64,000 nt of DNA from Sphingomonadaceae bacterium (GTDB taxonomy: Bacteria; Pseudomonadota; Alphaproteobacteria; Sphingomonadales; Sphingomonadaceae), in contig CANJBY010000005.1 of assembly GCA_947472735.1 (NCBI GenBank), positions 1 through 64,000 of the forward strand. Reading direction: 5' to 3'. This document shows, piece by piece, positions 21,419-29,230 of the stretch. Position 1 is the stretch's first letter, and every line of letters begins with the position of its first letter. Made by a program: the position numbers and the translations under genes. The notes under the pieces are model-generated. The model made no database searches, was not told the DNA's origin, and worked only from the letters and a program-made list of their open reading frames with translations.

Positions 21419-23350
21419 TCAGCTGTCCTTTGCCTCAATCCGCACCAGCAACGCCTCCACCTGCACCTGCGCCCCGGGGGCGGCATTAAGCTCGGTCACC
21501 GTGCCATCGAACGGCGCGGTGAGGGTGTGCTCCATCTTCATCGCCTCAAGCGTGAGCAGCTTCTGGCCCTTGGCGACCTGCTGGCCTTGGGAGACTTCCA
21601 CGGCGATGATTTTGCCGGGCATCGGGGAGAGGATGGCGCCATTGTGAGCGGAGCGGTGAGATCCACCATCCCAACGATTTCGTACAACCAGTGCCTCGCC
21701 CATTCGAAACACCACACCCCCATCGGCGCGCCCGTGACCTTCTATCCGCCTCTCAATGAAGTCGTCAGGCAATTCGTGGAGAATGGTTTGGCCGTCGACT
21801 TCCATTGCAATTATGTGCGACCAGTCTGCATTGAGACGGAAGCCAAAATTTTGTCGCCATGGCTCGGTTCCAAATCGGTCGTAATAGGAATGTTCAATCG
21901 ATGGACCGTGCCAATGACCAGTCGGGGTCAAATTAGTTCCTAGCATCAGGATGGCCGCTTCATCCAGCAAGGCCTCTCGGAGCTGCTTAGGTTGTTCCAA
22001 TTTATCGGCATGTCTCAGAATGAATCCAGTGTCGATCTCTTCCTCAATGAACCCGCGCAGACTGACCAACCTTTCCAGGAATCCAGCGTTCGTGGTCAAT
22101 CCCTCCACCTGAGTCACACTGCAGGCTTTGCGCAATTTTCTCCTAGCTTCGTAGCGGTTTATACCCTGAACGACAATTTTTGCGATCAACGGATCGTAGT
22201 ACGGCGAAACAATGTCGCCCTCTTCAATGGCGGCTTCCAGCCTCACTGGTGCGAGCACTTTGAACGTTTGAACCGATCCAATGCTCGGCAGAAACCCCTT
22301 CGCCGGGTCCTCCGCATAAAGCCGCGCTTCCATCGCCCAGCCGGTGATGCTCAGTTCATCCTGCCGCTTTGGCAACGCCTCGCCCGAAGCTACCCGCAGC
22401 TGCCATTCGACCAGATCGACCCCGGTGATCTCCTCCGTCACCGGATGTTCCACCTGCAGCCGTGTGTTCATTTCCATGAACCAGATGCGGTCCGCACGTA
22501 GCCCCTCCGAGGCATCGGCGATGAATTCGATCGTGCCGGCGCCGACATAGTCCACCGCCTGCGCCGCGCTCACCGCCGCTGCGCAGATAGCCACGCGGGT
22601 CGCTTCGTCCATGCCGGGGGCGGGAGCTTCCTCGATCACCTTCTGGTGGCGGCGCTGGAGCGAGCAGTCGCGCTCGAACAGGTGGACCACGTTGCCGTGG
22701 CTGTCGCCGAACACCTGCACCTCGATATGGCGGGGGCGCTGGATGTATTTCTCGATCAGCACGTGCGCATTGCCGAACGAGGACAGCGCCTCGCGCTGGC
22801 ACGAGGCGAGCGCATCGGCAAAGTCGTCTGCGCTCTCCACCAGCCGCATCCCTTTGCCGCCGCCGCCCGCCACCGCCTTGATCAGCACCGGATAGCCGAT
22901 CTTCGCGGCCTCACTGGCGAGGGTCGCCGGGTCCTGATCGGCGCCCAGATAGCCCGGCGTCACCGGCACCCCGGCGGCCTCCATCAGCGCCTTGGCCGCG
23001 TCCTTCAGCCCCATCGCCTGAATGCTCGCGGGCGAGGGTCCAACCCAGATCAACCCCGCATCGATCACGGCCTGCGCAAACGCGGCATTCTCGGACAGGA
23101 AGCCATAGCCGGGGTGCACCGCCTCGGCCCCGGTGGCCTTCGCGGCGGCAATGATCTTCTCCCCCACCAGATAGCTCTCACGCGCCGGCGAGGGCCCGAT
23201 ATGCACCGCCTCATCCGCCTGCCGCACGTGCAGCGCCTTGGCGTCAGCGTCCGAGTAAACCGCGACGGTGCGAATGCCCATTTGGCGCGCGGTGCGGATG
23301 ATCCGGCAGGCGATTTCCCCGCGATTGGCGATGAGGAGGGATTTGATCAT
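21419..23350 (-). CDS. mccA: 3-methylcrotonyl-CoA carboxylase, biotin-carrying alpha subunit
   Basis: A 643-residue biotin carboxylase/biotin carrier protein. The N-terminus has I-A-N-R-G-E-I-A and the ATP-grasp region G-G-G-G-K-G-M. The biotin carboxylase core has E-M-N-T-R-L-Q-V-E-H. The C-terminus has the biotinyl motif E-A-M-K-M-E-H. With the next gene (beta subunit) and isovaleryl-CoA dehydrogenase it fits leucine degradation; geranyl- or propionyl-CoA carboxylase is less likely from context. The stretch 21,650-22,320 is visibly lower in GC than both flanks, while the frame stays intact (see findings). It starts 10 bases after mccB. Confidence 0.88.
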   Translation of the reverse strand: MIKSLLIANRGEIACRIIRTARQMGIRTVAVYSDADAKALHVRQADEAVHIGPSPARESYLVGEKIIAAAKATGAEAVHPGYGFLSENAAFAQAVIDAGLIWVGPSPASIQAMGLKDAAKALMEAAGVPVTPGYLGADQDPATLASEAAKIGYPVLIKAVAGGGGKGMRLVESADDFADALASCQREALSSFGNAHVLIEKYIQRPRHIEVQVFGDSHGNVVHLFERDCSLQRRHQKVIEEAPAPGMDEATRVAICAAAVSAAQAVDYVGAGTIEFIADASEGLRADRIWFMEMNTRLQVEHPVTEEITGVDLVEWQLRVASGEALPKRQDELSITGWAMEARLYAEDPAKGFLPSIGSVQTFKVLAPVRLEAAIEEGDIVSPYYDPLIAKIVVQGINRYEARRKLRKACSVTQVEGLTTNAGFLERLVSLRGFIEEEIDTGFILRHADKLEQPKQLREALLDEAAILMLGTNLTPTGHWHGPSIEHSYYDRFGTEPWRQNFGFRLNADWSHIIAMEVDGQTILHELPDDFIERRIEGHGRADGGVVFRMGEALVVRNRWDGGSHRSAHNGAILSPMPGKIIAVEVSQGQQVAKGQKLLTLEAMKMEHTLTAPFDGTVTELNAAPGAQVQVEALLVRIEAKDS

Positions 23351-23360
23351 TGTAGGTCAC

Positions 23361-24962
23361 TCACATCCGGAACACCCCAAAGCGGGGCGCCTCCTTAACC
23401 GGCGCCTCAAGGCATGCCGCCAAAGCCAAACCCAGCACATCCCGCGTCTGGACCGGATCGATCACCCCGTCATCCCACAGCCGCGCCGTGGCGTGATACG
23501 GATTGCCCTCATCCTCATACTTCTGGCGGATCGGCGCCTTGAACGCCTCGGCCTCCTCGGGCGACCACTTCTCGGCCTCGCGGTGGACGGTCGCCAGCAC
23601 GCTCGCCGCCTGCTCGCCGCCCATCACCGAAATCCGGCTATTCGGCCAGGTGAACAGGAAGCGCGGGGCGAAGGCGCGGCCGCACATGCCGTAATTGCCT
23701 GCGCCAAAGCTGCCACCGATCAGCACGGTCACCTTGGGAACCGAGGCGGTGGCGACTGCGGTGACCAGCTTTGCACCATGTTTTGCAATGCCTTCTGCCT
23801 CATACTTCCCTCCGACTATGAAGCCCGAAATGTTCTGCAGGAACAGCAGCGGTATCCGCCGCTGGCAGGCGAGTTCGATGAAATGCGCGCCCTTCACGGC
23901 GCTTTCGCTGAACAGCACGCCGTTGTTGGCCAGGATGGCCACCGGCATGCCCCAGATATGCGCGAAGCCGCAGACCAGCGTGGAGCCGTAATGCGCCTTG
24001 AACTCGTGAAACTCACTCCCGTCGACGATCCGGGCGATTACTTCATGCACATCGTAAGGCGCGCGGACATCCTCCGGCACGATCGCGTAAAGCTCCTCCG
24101 CATCGTACTTCGGCGCGCGCGGTTCCTTAAGCTCGAGTTCGCCGCGCTGCTTCGGGCCGAGGTGGCTGACGATATCGCGCACGATGGTCAGCGCATGTTC
24201 GTCATTCTCGGCGAGATGATCGACCACGCCGCTCTTGCGCGCATGGAGATCGCCGCCGCCCAGCTCCTCGGCGCTGATCTCCTCGCCCGTCGCGGCCTTC
24301 ACCAAGGGCGGGCCGGCCAGAAAGATGGTGCCTTGGCCGCGCACGATTACGCTCTCGTCGCTCATCGCTGGCACATAGGCCCCGCCAGCGGTGCAGCTGC
24401 CCATCACGCAGGCGATCTGGGGGATGCCCTTGGCGCTCATCTGCGCCTGATTGTAGAAAATCCTCCCGAAATGATCGCGGTCGGGGAAGACCTCGCTCTG
24501 GTGCGGCAGGTTGGCGCCGCCGCTGTCGACCAGATAGATGCAGGGCAGGCGGTTGGCCTCGGCGATCTCCTGCGCGCGCAGGTGCTTCTTGACCGTAAGC
24601 GGATAGTAAGTGCCGCCCTTCACAGTGGCATCGTTACACACGATCATGCACTGCCGGCCCGAAACCCGCCCGATAGCGGTAATCAGACCGGCGCCGGGAA
24701 CCTCACCCTCATACATGTCACAGGCCGCCAATTGCCCGATCTCGAGCAGCGGCGAGCCGGGATCGAGCAGGCGTTCGACCCGCTCGCGCGGCAGTAGCTT
24801 GCCCCGCGCGGTATGCCGCTCGCGCGCCTTCTCGGAGCCGCCGAGCGCCGCCTCGGCCACCTTGGTGCGTAGCGCCCGAGCCAGCGTGCGATTATGGGCG
24901 GCGCGGGCTCTGGCAACAGGATCCTCAAGATCGAGGCTGGTCGGCAGGACAGGGCCGCTCAT
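23361..24962 (-). CDS. mccB: 3-methylcrotonyl-CoA carboxylase, beta (carboxyltransferase) subunit
   Basis: A 533-residue carboxyltransferase of the AccD/PccB/MccB family. It contains [16 protein letters not shown], the acyl-CoA pocket segment [14 protein letters not shown], and the biotin-side segment [16 protein letters not shown] with P-R-F-L-F-T-W-P. These read closest to MCC beta. It transfers carboxyl from carboxybiotin to 3-methylcrotonyl-CoA. Its ATG overlaps the stop of the isovaleryl-CoA dehydrogenase gene (ATGA), so the two are translationally coupled. Confidence 0.9.
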   Translation of the reverse strand: MSGPVLPTSLDLEDPVARARAAHNRTLARALRTKVAEAALGGSEKARERHTARGKLLPRERVERLLDPGSPLLEIGQLAACDMYEGEVPGAGLITAIGRVSGRQCMIVCNDATVKGGTYYPLTVKKHLRAQEIAEANRLPCIYLVDSGGANLPHQSEVFPDRDHFGRIFYNQAQMSAKGIPQIACVMGSCTAGGAYVPAMSDESVIVRGQGTIFLAGPPLVKAATGEEISAEELGGGDLHARKSGVVDHLAENDEHALTIVRDIVSHLGPKQRGELELKEPRAPKYDAEELYAIVPEDVRAPYDVHEVIARIVDGSEFHEFKAHYGSTLVCGFAHIWGMPVAILANNGVLFSESAVKGAHFIELACQRRIPLLFLQNISGFIVGGKYEAEGIAKHGAKLVTAVATASVPKVTVLIGGSFGAGNYGMCGRAFAPRFLFTWPNSRISVMGGEQAASVLATVHREAEKWSPEEAEAFKAPIRQKYEDEGNPYHATARLWDDGVIDPVQTRDVLGLALAACLEAPVKEAPRFGVFRM

Positions 24963-26128
24963 GCTCCGGCCCCGATCAGTTCCCGCCCGATCAGCATCCG
25001 GCGGATTTCATTCGTTCCCGCGCCGATGTCCAGAAGCTTGGCGTCGCGTAGGTAGCGCTCGACGGGCCAGTCCTTCGTATAACCCGCACCGCCCAGCGCC
25101 TGCACCGCCTCTCCCGAAACGCGGAAGGCATTCTCGCTGGCGAGCAGGATCGCCCCGGCGGCGTCGAAACGGGTGGTCTGCCCGGCGTCACAGGCCCGGG
25201 CCACGGCATAGACGTAGGCCCGCGCCGATTGCAGCGCGACATACATGTCCGCGACCTTGGCCTGCATCAGCTGGAAGGTGCCGATCGGCTTGCCGAACTG
25301 CTTGCGCTCGCGAAGGTACGGAATGACCACATCGAGGCATGCCTGCATGATGCCCAATTGCAGTCCGGCCAGCACCACGCGTTCATAGTCCAGCCCGCTC
25401 ATCAAAACCCCGACGCCGCCGTGCAAGGGGCCCATGATGCGGTCTTCGGGGATGAAGCAGTCGTTGAATACCAACTCAGCAGTCGGCGACCCGCGCATCC
25501 CCATCTTGTCGATTTTCTGCCCGATCGAGAAGCCTTCGTCCTCCGCTTCGATCAGGAAGGCGGAGATCCCGCGCGATCCGGACTCGGGCGCGGTCTTGGC
25601 ATAGACCACCAGCGTATCGGCATAAGTCGCGTTGGTGATCCAGAACTTGGTGCCGTTAAGCCGGAACCCGCCGGAGACCGCCTCGGCCTTGAGCTTCATC
25701 GAGACGACGTCCGAACCCGCGCCCGCTTCCGACATGGCCAGCGAGCCCACGTGCGCGCCGGAAACCAGTTTGGGCAGGTACTTGGCCTTCTGCTCGTCGC
25801 TGCCCCAACGGTGGATCTGATTGATGCAAAGGTTGGAGTGCGCGCCATAGGAGAGCCCGATCGAGGCTGATCCGCGCGAAACTTCCTCCACGGCAATTAC
25901 ATGGTCGAGATAGCCCAGGCCCAGACCGCCCCATGCTTCGGCCACGGTGATCCCGTGCAGCCCCAGTTCGCCCATCGTCGGCCACAGCTCGGCTCGCGGG
26001 AACCAGTCTTCGGCGTCGATGCGGGCAGCGAGGGGGGCGATCCTGTCGTCCGTGAACCGTTCGGCTGCCTCGCGGATCATCATCGCGCTTTCGGGCAGGG
26101 CAAAGTCGAATTCAGGCGTTGAACGCAT
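24959..26128 (-). CDS. ivd: Isovaleryl-CoA dehydrogenase
   Basis: A 389-residue acyl-CoA dehydrogenase. The FAD-side motif S-E-A-G-A-G-S-D and the C-terminal [20 protein letters not shown] are clear. The catalytic Glu lies in [12 protein letters not shown], the position used by isovaleryl-CoA dehydrogenases, rather than near the C-terminus as in other family members. The frame opens at 26233. AGGAGG lies at 26143-26138 and touches an ATG at 26137, but is 9 bases ahead of the ATG at 26128, which is preferred. First gene of the leucine operon ivd-mccB-mccA-maoC. Confidence 0.93.
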   Translation of the reverse strand: MRSTPEFDFALPESAMMIREAAERFTDDRIAPLAARIDAEDWFPRAELWPTMGELGLHGITVAEAWGGLGLGYLDHVIAVEEVSRGSASIGLSYGAHSNLCINQIHRWGSDEQKAKYLPKLVSGAHVGSLAMSEAGAGSDVVSMKLKAEAVSGGFRLNGTKFWITNATYADTLVVYAKTAPESGSRGISAFLIEAEDEGFSIGQKIDKMGMRGSPTAELVFNDCFIPEDRIMGPLHGGVGVLMSGLDYERVVLAGLQLGIMQACLDVVIPYLRERKQFGKPIGTFQLMQAKVADMYVALQSARAYVYAVARACDAGQTTRFDAAGAILLASENAFRVSGEAVQALGGAGYTKDWPVERYLRDAKLLDIGAGTNEIRRMLIGRELIGAGA

Positions 26129-26157
26129 GGCCGGCATCCTCCTGAGGGCAACGGCTA

Positions 26158-26177
26158 TCATTGATGGCGTGCAATGA
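26158..26177. promoter_or_regulatory. Candidate LysR operator between lysR and ivd
   Basis: The 87-base divergent gap contains a perfect inverted repeat TCATTG-N8-CAATGA. Inside it lies the T-N11-A pattern expected of LysR-family sites. It sits about 30 bases from the ivd start and 39 bases from the lysR start, where one operator could control both genes. Confidence 0.55.
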
Positions 26178-26215
26178 GAAATTGATAATCCTCCGGATTG
26201 GTATAGGCTGATCCT

Positions 26216-27076
26216 ATGATAAAGCGCGCTCACCTCCGTCAGTTCATGGCCGTCGTCGATGGCGGGACCTTCACCCGAGCGGCCGAACGGCTCGGGATCA
26301 CCCAGCCTTCGCTGTCCGCCGGGATTGCCGAGCTGGAGAGACTAGTGGGCACCCGGCTGTTCCTGCGCGAACGTCGCCGGGTCCGCCTGACCGACGCGGG
26401 CAACCGCCTTGTCGCTCACGCCCGCAGCATCGAGAAGGAATTCCGAGCGGCTGAGGCCAGTCTTTCCGATGCTGCCCCGCCGGCGGAGCCACTCTCGCTG
26501 GGCGTACTGGCGAGCATTTCCACCGCGCAGCTTACGCAGTTGGTCAGGGGGTGGAGCGGGGCGCGGGCGCTGGAACTGGTCGAAGGTACCGATGTGGAAT
26601 TGCGGCGCAGGTTGGGGGAAGGGCGGCTGTCCTTTGCGCTCACCCTGTTTCGTCCGGAGGATGGCGAACGGGGGGCCGAACTCCTGCTCGACGAACCTTA
26701 CCGCCTGATGCTTCCGGTCAGCCATCCTCTCGCGGCGGCGGGCCGGCTCGATCCGCGCGACGTGGCCGGTGAGGTGATGATCGCGCGCCGGTCCTGCGAG
26801 ATACTCGCCGAGACCAGCCGCTTCTTCACGCAGCGCGGGGTGCGGCCACCCTTCGCCCTGCGCTCTGCCAACGACGATCGCTGCATGGCGATGGTCGCCG
26901 CTGGCCTGGGAATCACTACTGCGCCGCGTTCGCTGGTACGCGACGGGATCGTCGCCATGCCGTTGGCCGGGTACGACTTCCGCCGCCAGATCGGGTTGAT
27001 CACCGGCGCCGGCGCGGGTGCGGAAGAGAGTGAGGCGCTGCTGACTGCTTGTCGGATAGCCTTCGGAGTGGCTTGA
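26216..27076 (+). CDS. LysR-family transcriptional regulator
   Basis: A 286-residue LysR protein. The N-terminal winged helix-turn-helix reads F-T-R-A-A-E-R-L-G-I-T-Q-P-S-L-S-A-G-I-A-E-L-E (about 19-41), followed by G-T-R-L-F-L-R. The C-terminal about 190 residues form the periplasmic-binding-protein-like sensor. It is divergent to ivd with 87 bases between, the classic arrangement for a LysR regulator and its target. Leucine operons in other proteobacteria are usually controlled by LiuR (MerR) or LiuQ (TetR), so a LysR regulator here would be a variation; the target is inferred. Confidence 0.88.
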   Translation: MIKRAHLRQFMAVVDGGTFTRAAERLGITQPSLSAGIAELERLVGTRLFLRERRRVRLTDAGNRLVAHARSIEKEFRAAEASLSDAAPPAEPLSLGVLASISTAQLTQLVRGWSGARALELVEGTDVELRRRLGEGRLSFALTLFRPEDGERGAELLLDEPYRLMLPVSHPLAAAGRLDPRDVAGEVMIARRSCEILAETSRFFTQRGVRPPFALRSANDDRCMAMVAAGLGITTAPRSLVRDGIVAMPLAGYDFRRQIGLITGAGAGAEESEALLTACRIAFGVA

Positions 27077-27107
27077 CGCCGCGCTCAGCCCGGTCGACAA
27101 TCAGAAC

Positions 27108-27746
27108 ATGAGCCAACCTTACGTGCTGCACACCTATTTCCGCTCGTCGGCCAGCTGGCGCGTGCGCATCGCCCTTGGCCTCAAGGGGCTCAATTGGCAA
27201 AACGCATTCCTCCATCTGCTGCAGGACGAGCATAAGAGCGCGGCGTATCTTGCGCTCAACCCGCAGGGCCTGATCCCGACGTTGCAGGTCGACGAAGGCG
27301 TGCTGACGCAGAGCGTGGCCATCTGCGAATACCTTGACGAGGTGCACCCGATGCCGCGGCTGCTGCCCGCCGATCCGTTCCGGCGGGCACGGGTGAGGGC
27401 TTTCGTGCTCGCCATCGCGTGCGAAATCCATCCGTTGCAGAACTCCGGTGTGTTGCAGCGCCTGCGCCAACTTGGTCTGCCGCAAGAGGACGTGATGGGC
27501 TGGGCCCGGGATGTGATTGACCGCGGTTTCGAAGCCTGCGCCAGCATGATCGCGGAAGAGACTGGCCCTTACTGCTTTGGTGAACAACTCACCTTGGCCG
27601 ATGTGTTCCTTGTCCCGCAGATGGGCAATGCTCGCCGCTATGGCGCCAAGTTCGATCGCCCCCGGTTTCTCGAGATCGAGGCCGCCTGCATGGCCCTGCC
27701 GGCGTTTGCCGGCGCCGTGCCGGAGGTTCAGCCGGACGCGAGTTAG
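27108..27746 (+). CDS. maiA: Maleylacetoacetate isomerase (zeta-class glutathione transferase)
   Basis: A 212-residue protein beginning with the zeta-class glutathione signature S-S-A-S-W-R-V-R-I-A-L. It then has L-N-P-Q-G-L-I-P-T-L and Q-S-V-A-I-C-E-Y-L, and near the end L-T-L-A-D-V-F-L-V-P-Q. It isomerises maleylacetoacetate to fumarylacetoacetate with glutathione in tyrosine/homogentisate degradation. Homogentisate dioxygenase and fumarylacetoacetase are not nearby, so it stands apart from its usual operon. It follows lysR by 31 bases. The 132 bases downstream hold no gene. Confidence 0.9.
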   Translation: MSQPYVLHTYFRSSASWRVRIALGLKGLNWQNAFLHLLQDEHKSAAYLALNPQGLIPTLQVDEGVLTQSVAICEYLDEVHPMPRLLPADPFRRARVRAFVLAIACEIHPLQNSGVLQRLRQLGLPQEDVMGWARDVIDRGFEACASMIAEETGPYCFGEQLTLADVFLVPQMGNARRYGAKFDRPRFLEIEAACMALPAFAGAVPEVQPDAS

Positions 27747-27878
27747 CAAAACCGGGGCGAAACGGAAGATTTACGGCTACGGGACGGCTCCTGGGCGCTA
27801 TCAACTGTTGACGAATGCCGCGCCAGAGAGAAGCTTAACAAATAAACCGTGCGGGGAGTCGCGCGGTCGGGGAGAGTT

Positions 27879-28742
27879 ATGACAAGCGCAACCTATCATG
27901 CACCCGCCAGCATAGCCGAAGCTGTAGGACTGTTGTCCTCCGATCCGGCAGCCCGGATCATCGCTGGCGGTACCGACCTGATCGTCCAGGCCCGCGCGGG
28001 CCGGGTCAAGCCGGGTGCTTACGTGGATATCAAGCGGATATCGGCGGCCATCGGCATCCGTTCATTCGAGGGCGGCTTCGCAATCGGCGCGGCAACGCCG
28101 TGCACCGCGCTGCTGGAACACGCTGCGTTGTGCGCCGCCTGGCCGGGCATGGTGGAGGCCGCCAACCTGATTGGCTCGGTCCAGGTCCGCAACCGCGCGA
28201 CCATGGGCGGCAACCTCTGCAACGCCTCTCCCGCGGCCGACAGCGTGCCCGCGCTGATCGCCGCCGGCGCGACCTGTCTGGTGGCCGGGCCGAGTGGTGA
28301 GCGCGTCATACCTGTAACGGATATCCCGTCCGCGCCGGGCCGCACCTCGCTGGCTCAAGGCGAATTCGTGGTCGAGATTCGCTTGCCGGCGCAGCCTTCA
28401 GGCGGTTCGGATGCTTATCTGCGTGCCATCCCGCGAACCGAAATGGACATCGCCGTGGTCGGGGCGGGGGTCTCGCTGGTCATGGATGGCGGGGTCTGCA
28501 AGTCTGCCCGCGTCGGGCTCGGCGCGGTGGCTCCCACCGCACTGCTGGTCGAAGCGGCTGCGGCCGCGCTGATCGGCACCACTCTCGACGACAACGCCCT
28601 CGATGCCATGGGGGAGGCGGTAAGCGCGGCTTGCAAGCCGATCGACGACAAGCGCGGAACCGCATCTTACCGCACCCATACCGCCGCCGTGCTCGCACGC
28701 CGTGCCGCCCTTATTGCCCGCGACCGGGCCGGAGCCAAGTAA
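27879..28742 (+). CDS. Molybdenum hydroxylase, FAD-binding medium subunit (CoxM-like)
   Basis: A 287-residue subunit with both FAD signatures of the xanthine dehydrogenase family: I-A-G-G-T-D-L at the first loop and T-M-G-G-N-L-C-N-A-S-P-A-A-D at the second. It moves electrons from the [2Fe-2S] clusters to NAD or another acceptor. The open frame starts at 27849, but GGGGAGAG just before the ATG at 27879 decides the start. It is first in a five-gene operon; its TAA overlaps the next ATG (TAATG). Confidence 0.9.
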   Translation: MTSATYHAPASIAEAVGLLSSDPAARIIAGGTDLIVQARAGRVKPGAYVDIKRISAAIGIRSFEGGFAIGAATPCTALLEHAALCAAWPGMVEAANLIGSVQVRNRATMGGNLCNASPAADSVPALIAAGATCLVAGPSGERVIPVTDIPSAPGRTSLAQGEFVVEIRLPAQPSGGSDAYLRAIPRTEMDIAVVGAGVSLVMDGGVCKSARVGLGAVAPTALLVEAAAAALIGTTLDDNALDAMGEAVSAACKPIDDKRGTASYRTHTAAVLARRAALIARDRAGAK

Positions 28743-29230
28743 TGCAGAAGATTCTCGTATCCACCACGGTCAATGGCGAGACCTGCGAATTCGCCTGCGA
28801 GCCCGACACCAGCCTGCTCGACGCTTTGCGCACGGAACTGCGCCTCACCGGTTCCAAGGAAGGCTGCGGCTCGGGTGATTGCGGCGCCTGCACGATCTCA
28901 CTCGACGGCGAGATGGTCTGCTCGTGCCTGGTCCTCGCGGCCGAGGCACAAGGACGGACGATCGGCACGGTCGAAGGAATCGCCGAAGGCTCGGCCTTGC
29001 ATCCGCTGCAAACCCGCTTCCTGGAGCACGCCGCGCTGCAGTGCGGCTTCTGCACCCCGGGTTTCCTCGTCGCGGCCAAGTCGCTGCTCGAGAAGAACCC
29101 CGATCCCACCGAAACCGAAATCCGTTACTGGCTGGCAGGGAACCTTTGCCGCTGCACGGGTTATGACAAGATCATCCGCGCGGTGCAGCACGCCGCCGCA
29201 GACCTCCGTCAGGAAAGGACCGGCGCATGA
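28742..29230 (+). CDS. Molybdenum hydroxylase, [2Fe-2S] small subunit (CoxS-like)
   Basis: A 162-residue iron-sulfur subunit. The plant-ferredoxin-type N-terminal cluster is bound by G-C-G-S-G-D-C-G-A-C with a further C-S-C-L, and the second cluster by C-G-F-C-T-P-G-F and C-R-C-T-G-Y. This is the standard two-cluster arrangement for passing electrons from molybdopterin to FAD. It overlaps its neighbours on both sides (TAATG and ATGA), so the three subunits should be made in fixed ratio. Confidence 0.93.
   Translation: MQKILVSTTVNGETCEFACEPDTSLLDALRTELRLTGSKEGCGSGDCGACTISLDGEMVCSCLVLAAEAQGRTIGTVEGIAEGSALHPLQTRFLEHAALQCGFCTPGFLVAAKSLLEKNPDPTETEIRYWLAGNLCRCTGYDKIIRAVQHAAADLRQERTGA

Noticed and set aside
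27806..27842. TTGACG followed by TAACAA as a promoter of the molybdenum hydroxylase operon
   Set aside because: The spacing to any acceptable -10 hexamer is wrong, so it is not listed as a promoter.
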